Below are positions 45,603-53,867 of a stretch of 64,000 nt of DNA, in pieces. Numbering within the stretch: the stretch's first letter is position 1; each line of letters starts with the position of its first letter. Source of the DNA: Fervidibacter canadensis (GTDB lineage Bacteria; Armatimonadota; Fervidibacteria; Fervidibacterales; Fervidibacteraceae); assembly GCA_041446545.1 (NCBI GenBank), contig JBGOEJ010000017.1, forward strand, positions 1 to 64,000, given 5' to 3'. The notes beneath the pieces are model-generated. The model saw only the letters and a program-made list of their open reading frames with translations, had not been told where the DNA came from and did not search any database. Position numbers and translations under genes: made by a program.

Positions 45603-47834
45603 TTAAGTTTGCAGCACCGTCAACTTGTTAGGGCGTTGCGGAAGGAGGAGCGGTTTCATTGACAGGACGCAAAGAGGCAGGAAGGCGAAGGCGACGGGCG
45701 TTTGCGGTCCCGAATCGTTGAGCAGCAAGGCGGCAAGGCTGCCGATAACCGATGCGCCCCATCGCCAATCTCGTTCCCCTGTCCACCAAAGAACTGCCAA
45801 CAGCAACCCTTGCGTCGCCCAAGCAAAGTCCCAATGGACGGCTTGAAAAGCGCGCAAAGAAATGCCCAGTTTCATCCAGACCATCGCCCCTAACGCTCCC
45901 AAACCTTCTTGAGCGACGGCATGGACAAAGCGCCCCCAGTGCGTTAAAGGCTCAGGGCGTGTCAACTCCACGATGGCAAAAATGCCCAGCAAGGTGGCGG
46001 TGAGGGAGAGAGCGACAAGCACATGCCACCAGCGCCACCGCCCCCATCCCAACACACTCGCCGTCATCGCCACGCCTGTCAAGGCGCCGCCGATGTTAGC
46101 GCCCAGAACGGGCGCGCCGACCAACAAGGTTCCGATCGCCCCTAACACTGCCGTCTCTTTCCGTTCCCATCCCATCGCCAAACTGGCGGCGAACAGTGCC
46201 CCCAAAGTGATGCCCATCCCCACATTGCCCAGTCCATAGTAGCGACCGCCAAAGAAACTGGAATAGCCCAGAGGGGTGTTAAGGCTAAGGGCACCACCAC
46301 TTGCGGCGTCAGCGGCGAAGATAATTGCCGTTATCCATGCTCCAGCCGCAATTGCCACGACCCATCGCCCTCTTGCCAACGCTATCGCCGACACGACCGC
46401 CAACCCACTTGCGGCGAACCAACCGAAAGCAGCCATTTGTCGGTCAGCGAGCAACGCGTTGACGCCGGCGCTCAGCAAATGAAGGGTCACGGGCAACCAA
46501 GCGAAGATGCTGATGGCTCGCAAGACACTCAGAAGGACGGGACGGCGCAAAAGGAGCAACAATGTCAAGCCCACAAAAAGGATGCCCTGTGCGACACACC
46601 AAATCGCCACCGTCGTCACCCGCCACCATCTGTCAGTGACACGGGCTGCTTCCCCGATGCCGAAAAGGAAGGACGGAGAACGAAAGGAAGGGGGTGAAAG
46701 ATGGACGGAATGAATGGGAGCACCGTTGATGGGTTGAAGCGGCTTAGCGCCAAAGAATTCCAGCACCGTCGCTGGGATGTCCAAAAGGGCAACGATGCCC
46801 CTTTGGTGTGTCGTTGCGGAAGTCAGCAGGCTGCGAGGGATGATACCCCTACCGACGGCGTAAAGGAAAGAATGCTCGTAGCGGTTTTTGGACGACGGCG
46901 CTAAGGAAAACACCAACAGCAAATCCCGCCGCTCGTCCAGCCGTTCTGCGACAGGACGCAACAAACGCAACTCCCGACGAATCACCTTCGGCAACAACCG
47001 TTCGCTGCCGTAAAGGTCTGCCCGCAGCGTTTCGCCGGGAAAGAGCACGAGCACATCCGCCACCCGCCACGCCGCTGCGACCGCTTCTTGCCACCGTTGA
47101 GCATCTACTGCCACGCCGAAGGGCATCGTCGCATCCTTCCGAAGCAAACGAACCCCTGTCAAGCCAACCCCCAACCCTTTTTCGTCCAGCGCCATCAATA
47201 AGCCATGACGAAAACAAGCAGGGAACGAAAAATGCGGAGCAGGCGAAGCATCACCGCAACCGAGAGCGAGAAGGCGAATGCCTTTTGGGTGCAGCGACTG
47301 AGCGACGATGCCGAAGGGCAGTGGCTTCTTTTGCATCCGCTCGTTCCGCCAACGCAATTCCGCCAACATCGGAAAGACTAACGGCTTGAAAGGGCTCGGT
47401 GCTTTCGGTAACGGAGCGCTCCCTACCCGACGGCGATAGGCATCAAGGGCGGTGTCGGCATCCAACGGTTCGTCGGCATGAAGCACCAAGGCTGCCGTCG
47501 CATCGCCAAACGCTCGCACACCGCAGGCGAGGGTCATCGCCGCCCGAAAGCGATCTACGCCACCGTAGCCCATCGTGTTGAGCAACGCTGCCCCACCCCG
47601 TCCTTCCAACCATTCGCCCATGCGCCCGAAAGCCCTTAACCCTTGCGGGAAAACATGGCGGTAACTCAGCCCGTCCATGACAAAAAGCACGACTTTGCCG
47701 CACAGCCGATGGGTGGGCGCGCCGAAAGATAGCGAAGGGCGAAAAGGTGACAAGGATGCCGCTACCGCCCAATGACCCAATAACCAAGCGCCCGCAAGGA
47801 CAGTGAGGGTGTAGCCAACAAGTCGGCATCGCAT
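45603..47834 (-). CDS. Membrane protein with alkaline-phosphatase-like domain and multi-helix C-terminal half
   Basis: 743 residues from ATG at 47834; a GTG at 47852 lies 1 base after the stop of the phosphofructokinase gene and may be the coupled start. One N-terminal membrane helix, then an alkaline-phosphatase-like lumenal domain (KVVLFVMDGLSYRH with the metal Asp) to ~385, then about nine membrane helices including GGRYYGLGNVGMGI. Relatives of this type occur in several Gram-positive and deep-branching phyla. Likely a phospho-group transferase or phosphatase at the cell surface; substrate unknown. Confidence 0.65.
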   Translation of the reverse strand: MRCRLVGYTLTVLAGAWLLGHWAVAASLSPFRPSLSFGAPTHRLCGKVVLFVMDGLSYRHVFPQGLRAFGRMGEWLEGRGGAALLNTMGYGGVDRFRAAMTLACGVRAFGDATAALVLHADEPLDADTALDAYRRRVGSAPLPKAPSPFKPLVFPMLAELRWRNERMQKKPLPFGIVAQSLHPKGIRLLALGCGDASPAPHFSFPACFRHGLLMALDEKGLGVGLTGVRLLRKDATMPFGVAVDAQRWQEAVAAAWRVADVLVLFPGETLRADLYGSERLLPKVIRRELRLLRPVAERLDERRDLLLVFSLAPSSKNRYEHSFLYAVGRGIIPRSLLTSATTHQRGIVALLDIPATVLEFFGAKPLQPINGAPIHSVHLSPPSFRSPSFLFGIGEAARVTDRWWRVTTVAIWCVAQGILFVGLTLLLLLRRPVLLSVLRAISIFAWLPVTLHLLSAGVNALLADRQMAAFGWFAASGLAVVSAIALARGRWVVAIAAGAWITAIIFAADAASGGALSLNTPLGYSSFFGGRYYGLGNVGMGITLGALFAASLAMGWERKETAVLGAIGTLLVGAPVLGANIGGALTGVAMTASVLGWGRWRWWHVLVALSLTATLLGIFAIVELTRPEPLTHWGRFVHAVAQEGLGALGAMVWMKLGISLRAFQAVHWDFAWATQGLLLAVLWWTGERDWRWGASVIGSLAALLLNDSGPQTPVAFAFLPLCVLSMKPLLLPQRPNKLTVLQT

Positions 47835-47853
47835 GGTTGCTTTCTGCTCCACT

Positions 47854-49128
47854 TCACGCTTCCAGACCGGCGGCTTGAGCGAAGCGGGCTTTGAACTGTT
47901 CGGGCGTCATCTTGGCTGCACTTGCTAACTTTGCCAGCATCTCAGGATTTTCAAGGTCGGAACGCTCCAAGCGAATCATGTATTCGCGGGCGACCCGATA
48001 GTGCTCCGAATGGATGTCCACGAGGCGAATTTTTGTCCGTCCTGTCTCAGGGTCGCGCAGTTCGTCAAAGGGCAGGACCCGAATGCGCCCACTGTCCAAA
48101 CAGACCATCCCGCCCAAGCGCACCTTCTCGTTTTCAGGCTCGCTCAAAAGGAACTTGACGGCGCCATAGCCGAGGGTGCGGGTGTAGTCAATGTCAAAAG
48201 GAATGGGCGGAGCGCAACGCAACTCGTAACCCAAGGTCACATCCACGATGGTCATCTTCTCGCCCCGTTCGGCGAAGCGGCGTTGGATTTCCCGCTTGAG
48301 GATGGTCGCCAAAGGGATTTCGCCCAGCCGAATGTGCCCGTGTGGGTCGTATTCCACTTCCACGCCGGGAATTTTCGCCAACTCTTCGGGGTCCAATTTT
48401 TCGCCGATGCCTTCGGCGATGACGGCAACGCCGTCTTTGCGCCCCAAAACCCGCCGCTTCAAAATCGCCCCTTCCAACACATCGCACACTTCCGCCAGCG
48501 TGATGCGCTCTTTAGGAAACTCCTCCCCGATGACGGTGAGCGTCGCCCCTGCTGCCTTGCCAATGCCCAACGCCAAATGCCCTGCTTTTCGTCCCATGAC
48601 GACGACGAAATACCATCGGTTAGTCGTGCGGGAATCTTCCATCAAGTTGCGCACCAACTCCGTCCCGACATGGCGCGCCGTCTCAAAGCCGAAGGTGGGC
48701 ATTCCCCCAGGCAGCGGCAGGTCGTTGTCAATGGTCTTAGGCACATGGGCGATGCGAATTTGACCGCCTGCTACCTTGGCGACCTCACTGGCAGAAAATG
48801 CCGTGTCGTCGCCGCCGATGGTCACCAAGTAACGGATGCCTAACTCTCGCAAGGCATTGACAGTGTTTTGCAAGTCCTCGGCTTTGCGGGTGGGATTAGC
48901 GCGGGAAGTGCGCAAAATAGAACCGCCTTCAAAGTGGATGCGCGAAATATCAGGGATCGTCAAAGGGCGAACCATCTCCGTTCGCCCTTTCATCAGGTGT
49001 TCAAAGCCATCGTAAATGCCGATGACCTCCAAACCTGCATTGACGGCTTCAATGGTGGCGGCACCGATGACGCTGTTGATGCCCGGCGCAGGTCCTCCGC
49101 CGACTAAGATGCCCAATCGTTCCGCCAT
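47854..49128 (-). CDS. 6-phosphofructokinase, PPi-dependent type
   Basis: 424 residues. Phosphorylates fructose 6-phosphate. GILVGGGPAPGINSVIGA is the donor loop; GGDDT at 105-109 has Asp where ATP enzymes have Gly, the usual mark of PPi-dependent kinases. PKTIDND at 130-136 is the catalytic PxTIDND segment, and MGRKAGHLAL and AEGIGEKL complete the site. PPi enzymes are common in thermophiles and allow reversible glycolysis. Followed directly by the membrane phosphatase gene; Nudix gene 51 bases upstream. Donor choice is inferred from one residue. Confidence 0.88.
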   Translation of the reverse strand: MAERLGILVGGGPAPGINSVIGAATIEAVNAGLEVIGIYDGFEHLMKGRTEMVRPLTIPDISRIHFEGGSILRTSRANPTRKAEDLQNTVNALRELGIRYLVTIGGDDTAFSASEVAKVAGGQIRIAHVPKTIDNDLPLPGGMPTFGFETARHVGTELVRNLMEDSRTTNRWYFVVVMGRKAGHLALGIGKAAGATLTVIGEEFPKERITLAEVCDVLEGAILKRRVLGRKDGVAVIAEGIGEKLDPEELAKIPGVEVEYDPHGHIRLGEIPLATILKREIQRRFAERGEKMTIVDVTLGYELRCAPPIPFDIDYTRTLGYGAVKFLLSEPENEKVRLGGMVCLDSGRIRVLPFDELRDPETGRTKIRLVDIHSEHYRVAREYMIRLERSDLENPEMLAKLASAAKMTPEQFKARFAQAAGLEA

Positions 49129-49179
49129 CTTCGCTCCCTCCTTTGCCCCTTTGTGGGCATGGCTTTCTCTACACCGTCT

Positions 49180-49725
49180 TCACGGTGAAGGTTGGTTGAC
49201 CTTTTGCCATGCAAGCAACAATGCCGCTATCGTTTTAGCGTCCTCTATCTCGCCCCGAAGGATTAGAGTGACCGCTTCCGCCAACGGCATCGTCACCGTC
49301 TCCACCCACTCATCCTCATCGGTTTTGCCCTCCGTAGGTTGTAACTCGGTCGCCAGAAAAAGGTGAATCAACTCGGTGCTGTAGCCGGGCGCCAAATAGA
49401 AGGACGCCAAGCGTTGCAAATGGCGCGCCGTGTAGCCCGTTTCCTCCCGCAACTCCCGCAAGGCACAGGCTTCAGGAGGTTCGTCGGGATTAAGCGTTCC
49501 CGCAGGCACTTCCAGCAACACTTTCTCGGTGGCATGGCGATATTGCCGAACTAACACCACTTGCCCATCATCTCTGAGCGGGACGACAGCGACGGCGCCT
49601 GGATGGACGACAATTTCGCGGACACTCTCCCGACCATCAGGCAACCGCACAAGGTCACAACGCAACTTCAACAAACGCCCCTCAAAAAGGGTCTTGCGGG
49701 CGATGAGCGTTTCTCGCAGTGCCAA
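49180..49725 (-). CDS. Nudix hydrolase, ADP-ribose pyrophosphatase type
   Basis: 181 residues from TTG at 49725. The Nudix box is GTLNPDEPPEACALRELREE then TGY, with all catalytic Glu present. VVVLVRQYRHATEK-type strand (VVLVRQYRHATEKVLLEVPAG) is the ADP-ribose/NudF signature. Splits ADP-ribose into AMP and ribose 5-phosphate, or similar. GGAGGTGG lies only two bases from TTG, so the true start may differ by a few codons. Transcribed toward the phosphofructokinase gene. Confidence 0.88.
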   Translation of the reverse strand: MALRETLIARKTLFEGRLLKLRCDLVRLPDGRESVREIVVHPGAVAVVPLRDDGQVVLVRQYRHATEKVLLEVPAGTLNPDEPPEACALRELREETGYTARHLQRLASFYLAPGYSTELIHLFLATELQPTEGKTDEDEWVETVTMPLAEAVTLILRGEIEDAKTIAALLLAWQKVNQPSP

Positions 49726-49861
49726 CCACCTCCGATGGGCAAAGAATAGCGCTTTAAGTCAACCGTTGACACCTCCCGCTAAGGGCAGCGCTCATTCAAA
49801 CCTTGCCCTTACCTTTCTTTTGCGACCGCCACAACTTTGATGAGCAAAGGAGGGAAAGAAA

Positions 49862-50788
49862 GTGAGAAGGCGATGGTGGTTGATAGGCATCCCCTTGCTT
49901 GTGGCGTGGATAGTTGTCGCAGGAGCGTTGACCTGCGTGGCGGCGTGGCAGGTAGCGGCGAAAACCCTTCCCTTTGAGTTGCGAGAGGGCTTGAGTTACG
50001 GTCCGAACGAACGCAACGACTTGGACTTGTTTTTGCCCAAAGTTGACGGGAAAGGCTTGCGCCCTGCTGTCCTCATCATTCACGGCGGCGGCTTTTACAG
50101 TGGCGACAAACGCCAGTTGCGCTTCCTTGCGGAACTCTTCGCGCAGAAGGGCTATGTCGCTGCTGCCCTCAACTATCGCCTGACGCCCAAGTGGCGCTAC
50201 CCAGCACAACTGGACGATTGCCAACGAGCCGTCCGATGGCTGCGCAAACATGCCGATGACTTTCGCATTGACCCAAGCCGCATCGGAGCAGCCGGCGCTT
50301 CTGCTGGCGGGTTGCTGGCGTTGCTCTTAGGAACGCGCGAAACCCGTGACGATAGCGACCCCGAACTGAAAGGCATCAGCAGCAAGGTGCAATGTGTCTT
50401 GTGCATGAGTGGTGGCACGGATTTAACCGACGAACGGGTGCGAGCCTCCCCAAATCCCTTTTTGCGCCAGACCTTCCTTTGGCTTTTCGGCAAGCCTTAT
50501 GAGGAAGCACCCGACCTCTGGAAGGACGCCTCACCCCTCTTCCATGTCTCGCCTGATGATGCCCCCACCTTCCTCATCTATGGCGACCAAGACCCTTTCG
50601 TCCCGCTCTCGCAAGGAGAGCGATTTGCTGAGGCGATGAAGAAAGCCGGCGTTGAAGTGAAAATGGTGGTCATCAAAGGCATGGGACACATCCCCCTTAC
50701 GCCCCAGCAAAGAGAGCAATTCGCCCAAGCCCTCAAAGAAGCCTTCGCCTTCTTTGACCACCATTTGAAGGACGCCAAGTCTCAGTGA
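49862..50788 (+). CDS. Membrane-anchored alpha/beta hydrolase (esterase, HSL/BD-FAE type)
   Basis: 308 residues from GTG behind AAGGAGGGAAAG. A signal anchor (WWLIGIPLLVAWIVVAGALT) precedes the fold. HGGGFYSGDKRQL is the oxyanion motif and GASAGGL holds the nucleophile Ser; the acid is probably Asp in YGDQDPFVP and the His is in KGMGHIPL. This set fits carbohydrate or feruloyl esterases and lipases. Faces the outside of the cell. A MITE-like hairpin element follows directly and may end the transcript. Confidence 0.88.
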   Translation: MRRRWWLIGIPLLVAWIVVAGALTCVAAWQVAAKTLPFELREGLSYGPNERNDLDLFLPKVDGKGLRPAVLIIHGGGFYSGDKRQLRFLAELFAQKGYVAAALNYRLTPKWRYPAQLDDCQRAVRWLRKHADDFRIDPSRIGAAGASAGGLLALLLGTRETRDDSDPELKGISSKVQCVLCMSGGTDLTDERVRASPNPFLRQTFLWLFGKPYEEAPDLWKDASPLFHVSPDDAPTFLIYGDQDPFVPLSQGERFAEAMKKAGVEVKMVVIKGMGHIPLTPQQREQFAQALKEAFAFFDHHLKDAKSQ

Positions 50789-50911
50789 GGGTGTTCGGAA
50801 AGGGAGGGCAAGGCTCCTGCCGAGCCGAAAATTTTGGCAATTCGGCAGGTCGGAGGAATAGGCTCACCGGGAGGTTCGCCCTCCCATTGGGCTCAATTTC
50901 CAAACACACTC
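50789..50911. repeat. 123-bp inverted-repeat element, MITE-like
   Basis: Begins GGGTGTTCGGAAA and ends TTTCCAAACACACTC; the ends pair with three mismatches. Inside, GGGAGGGC pairs with GCCCTCCC and CTGCCGA pairs with TCGGCAG, so the whole unit can fold on itself. Ends and length match the element at 23080 but the interior is different. No reading frame. Can also serve as a terminator for the esterase gene. Confidence 0.5.
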
Positions 50912-51193
50912 AATCCCAGTGACAAGAGAAAGGATGAGGGCGACATTAGAGGGAACTTGAGGCGGCGATGCAGCGCTTTCTCTAAAGGGTGCGAAGGTTT
51001 CCTTCCTTGTTCGGGCAAGGAGATGATAGGCTGGGCGACAAATGGGTTAAGTCAGTGACGAAGAGAGCGTCTTTGGGATTGCGGGCGATATTGTGAGTGC
51101 TCTTGGGTGCCCCTCTTTGCCCTCCCTCACCTTCTCCCCCGCGACCCCTCCGTTGGCAGCCGTCGGACACCCACCACGAAGGAGGGAGCCGTG
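50912..51193. other. 282-bp gap before the cytochrome genes, no gene seen
   Basis: No open reading frame has a ribosome site or family resemblance. It presumably holds the promoter of the cytochrome c gene at 51194 but I see no clear -10/-35 pair. A short CCTTGTTCGGGCAAGG hairpin lies near 51005-51020. Confidence 0.4.
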
Positions 51194-52204
51194 ATGAAAG
51201 GCGCTGCGCTGTGGCGGTTTGCAGGTCCTTGCCTTTTCGTCGCCCTCAGCGTTGGGTTTGCTACCCTCGTCTTCTTTTCTGGATGCAGCAACAAGGTCGT
51301 TACCCCCGTCTACACCCCACAACAAATAGCGCGCGGCGAGTATTTGGCGAACTTTGTCTCCGCCTGTGTGGACTGTCACACGCCTCTCAACCCTGACGGC
51401 TCCTTGGACACCTCGCGGCTATTTGCTGGCGGGCGGGAATTCATCCCTGGCAAGGTACGGTCGGCAAACATCACCCCTGACCCTAACACAGGCATTGGTC
51501 GCTGGACCGATGACCAAATCGTCCTTGCCATCAAGCGAGGCTTAGGACATTTTGAGATGAACCCTAACGGGCAACCCCTCGTCCCTATCATGCCCTACTA
51601 TGTCTACGCCAACATGACTGACGATGATGCGCGGGCGATTGTCGCCTACTTGAGGACGAAGGTTCGTCCCGTGCGCAATCAAGTGCTCATGCCCGACCCC
51701 AGCGTCGTTCCGCCCCAACCTGCGCCGCCGCTGAATTATCACACCTTGCCCGGCAACGACAACGACCCAGGCAAATACCTGACTTCAGCGGCAGGCGTTT
51801 GCATTGAATGCCATACTCCACGCCGTTCGCAAAACCCCGCTGATTTAGACCCGACAAAGTTTTTCGCCGGCGGCGAACCTTTCCCGATTCCAAACATCGG
51901 CACCGTTTACTCCGCCAATATCACGCCTGACGCGAAGACAGGAATCGGCAATTGGACGGTAGACCAAATTGTTGTCGCCCTTACGCAAGGCAAGGACGCT
52001 ATGGGGCATGACCTTTGTCCCCCGATGGGACCCCTCGCCAAAGGGCTTTTCAGCCACATGTCCCCGTCTGACCTCAACAATATCGCCAACTTCCTCAAGA
52101 CAGTGCCCCCTGTTAACAATCCAGTGCCTGAGTGCCCACTGCACATGTCAGCGTCACCGCGATCACCTGAGAGTCGCTTTGCGCTGTTGGTTCTCGCTCG
52201 GTGA
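51194..52204 (+). CDS. Dihaem c-type cytochrome, probable lipoprotein
   Basis: 336 residues from ATG at 51194, AAGGAGGG upstream; a longer frame from 51107 lacks a site. A signal peptide ends at Cys31 (FFSGCSN), a plausible lipobox. Two haem motifs, CVDCH at 58-62 and CIECH at 203-207, head two repeated domains each with NITPDxxTGIGxWTxDQIV and Met-rich loops (MPYYVYANM, MGPLAKGLFSHM) likely giving the axial Met. Fits the cytochrome c domain of alcohol-dehydrogenase-type or related electron carriers. Electron carrier on the outer face of the membrane. First of two cytochrome genes before nuo. Confidence 0.88.
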   Translation: MKGAALWRFAGPCLFVALSVGFATLVFFSGCSNKVVTPVYTPQQIARGEYLANFVSACVDCHTPLNPDGSLDTSRLFAGGREFIPGKVRSANITPDPNTGIGRWTDDQIVLAIKRGLGHFEMNPNGQPLVPIMPYYVYANMTDDDARAIVAYLRTKVRPVRNQVLMPDPSVVPPQPAPPLNYHTLPGNDNDPGKYLTSAAGVCIECHTPRRSQNPADLDPTKFFAGGEPFPIPNIGTVYSANITPDAKTGIGNWTVDQIVVALTQGKDAMGHDLCPPMGPLAKGLFSHMSPSDLNNIANFLKTVPPVNNPVPECPLHMSASPRSPESRFALLVLAR

Positions 52205-52276
52205 AGGCAAAGGCAGGGACGAAGGCAATTCGTCCCTGCCTTCCATTTCCTCATGACGAGCAAGGAGGGGAAGGAA

Positions 52277-52873
52277 ATGGTTGGACAAAGGCGACGGGTG
52301 GTGACGATGCTGTTGCTGGGTGTTGGGTCGTTGTGCGTGGTGGGCTACGGCAAGCGGCGGGAGCCGAGCGAAGCAGCATCGGTGCGACGAGGGCGTTACC
52401 TTGTCACCATTTGCGGCTGCAACGATTGCCACACCCCGCTGAAGATGGGACGGCATGGTCCAGAACCTGACCAAAGCCGTCTTCTCTCAGGACACCCTGA
52501 AACGATGCCCATGCCCCTACCACCGGAGAGCCAGACGGCGTGGCAATGGCATGGCGCCAGCACGAACACGGCTTTTGCCGGTCCTTGGGGCATCAGTTAC
52601 GCCGCTAACTTGACCCCTGAAAAGGAGACGGGTATCGGCAACTGGACAGTCAAGGAATTCATGCAGGCGATGCGAACGGGGCACAGTGTTCGCTTCGGGC
52701 GTCCCTTGCTGCCACCCATGCCTTGGCAAAACTATGCCAAGATGACGGATGCCGACCTGCGAGCCATTTTCGCTTACTTGAAAAGCCTCAAACCCATCCG
52801 TAACCATGTCCCGCCTTCCGTGCCCATGAAGCAAACGAGCCCGCCCACGACAAAAGTCCCTGCCAACCGATGA
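52277..52873 (+). CDS. Monohaem c-type cytochrome
   Basis: 198 residues from ATG at 52277, AAGGAGGGG upstream. Signal anchor at ~8-24 (VVTMLLLGVGSLCVVGYG). One haem motif CNDCH at 48-52 and the same NLTPEKETGIGNWTVKEF block as the preceding protein, so it is a single-domain relative. LPPMPWQNY probably provides the axial Met. Likely works with the dihaem cytochrome. It ends 75 bases before nuoA. Confidence 0.88.
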   Translation: MVGQRRRVVTMLLLGVGSLCVVGYGKRREPSEAASVRRGRYLVTICGCNDCHTPLKMGRHGPEPDQSRLLSGHPETMPMPLPPESQTAWQWHGASTNTAFAGPWGISYAANLTPEKETGIGNWTVKEFMQAMRTGHSVRFGRPLLPPMPWQNYAKMTDADLRAIFAYLKSLKPIRNHVPPSVPMKQTSPPTTKVPANR

Positions 52874-52925
52874 GCAGCGAAGGGGGCTTCAACCCGCAAA
52901 GAGGCAGGTTGTCGCTGGCGTGGGT

Positions 52926-52931
52926 TATAAT
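52926..52931 (+). promoter_or_regulatory. Possible -10 box for the nuo operon
   Basis: A perfect TATAAT lies 17 bases before the nuoA start, giving a leader of about ten bases. No clear -35 at 17 bases. The cytochrome genes may also read through into nuo. Confidence 0.35.
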
Positions 52932-52948
52932 GTTGCTCTCGGTGAACG

Positions 52949-53338
52949 ATGATGAATCCGACCCATGCCAGCGACTACCTTTTCGTCGCCTTGTTTATCG
53001 CCTTCGGTGTCGTCGGCATTGCTGTCACGCTGGGGATTGCTTGGCTGGTGCGCCCACGCTTTAAGCCGACGCCCGACAAGGTGATGTCTTACGAATGCAG
53101 CGTCCCGCCAAAGGGCTCGGCGTGGGTGCAGTTCCGCATCATCTACTACTTGTTTGCCTTGCTGTTCGTCGTCTTTGATGTGGAAGTGCTCTTTTTGTTC
53201 CCTTGGGGCGCTGCTCTGAAGTGGCTGAAAGCGCAAGGGCTGGGCATGTTAGCGTTCGTGGACATGTTCATCTTCCTCATCATCCTCACCTTCGGTTGGT
53301 TGTATGCGTGGCGCAAGGGTATCTTGAGATGGGCTTGA
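52949..53338 (+). CDS. nuoA: NADH-quinone oxidoreductase subunit A
   Basis: 129 residues with three membrane helices, normal for NuoA. YECSVPPKGSAWVQFRIIYY and LFVVFDVEVLFLFPW are the conserved loop and helix of the proton channel arm base. Complex I passes electrons to menaquinone and pumps protons. First gene of the operon. The next gene is nuoC, 14 bases on; nuoB, normally between them, is absent. Confidence 0.96.
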   Translation: MMNPTHASDYLFVALFIAFGVVGIAVTLGIAWLVRPRFKPTPDKVMSYECSVPPKGSAWVQFRIIYYLFALLFVVFDVEVLFLFPWGAALKWLKAQGLGMLAFVDMFIFLIILTFGWLYAWRKGILRWA

Positions 53339-53352
53339 TGGGGTGAAAAACG

Positions 53353-53856
53353 ATGGCACCAGAAGCGATGGAGCAAAAGTTGCGGGAAAAGTTTGGCGAC
53401 GCCATCATTGCAACCCGTATCGGATTGAACGGTTTAGAGGTGCGGGTTGAACCCAAACGGTTGGTGGAGATTTGCCGCTCCTTGAAGACCGACCCTGAAT
53501 TGGACTTCAACTTCCTTCGCTGCTTATCCGCCGTTGATTGGCTCAACGACGGCGAGTTTGAGGTTGTCTACCACCTGTTTTCATTCCGCCATCGGCACGA
53601 GTTGGTCATCAAAGTCCGCGTCCCGCGTCACACGCCTCATGTCCCTTCCGTCTCCTCTGTCTGGCGGACGGCTAATTGGCAGGAGCGGGAAGCCTACGAC
53701 TTGATGGGCATCGTCTTTGACGGTCATCCCGACTTGCGTCGCCTGTTTATGCCCGAAGGTTGGGTCGGTCATCCCTTGCGCAAAGACTACATCCACGACA
53801 TTGAGCGCTTTGACGACGAGTATGCCGAAAAGATTCGTCGGGGCGAAATCCGTTGA
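53353..53856 (+). CDS. nuoC: NADH-quinone oxidoreductase subunit C
   Basis: 167 residues, the usual unfused NuoC. NFLRCLSAVDWL, TANWQEREAYDLMGIVFDGH and RRLFMPEGWVGHPLRKDY are family signatures of the peripheral arm subunit. ATG has GGGGTGAAAAACG upstream. An unrelated coiled-coil gene separates it from nuoD by ~1 kb, whereas they are usually adjacent or fused. Confidence 0.96.
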   Translation: MAPEAMEQKLREKFGDAIIATRIGLNGLEVRVEPKRLVEICRSLKTDPELDFNFLRCLSAVDWLNDGEFEVVYHLFSFRHRHELVIKVRVPRHTPHVPSVSSVWRTANWQEREAYDLMGIVFDGHPDLRRLFMPEGWVGHPLRKDYIHDIERFDDEYAEKIRRGEIR

Positions 53857-53867
53857 AGTGAAAGGTG

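Noticed and set aside
53339..53352. Hidden nuoB between nuoA and nuoC
   Set aside because: Only 14 bases separate the two genes.
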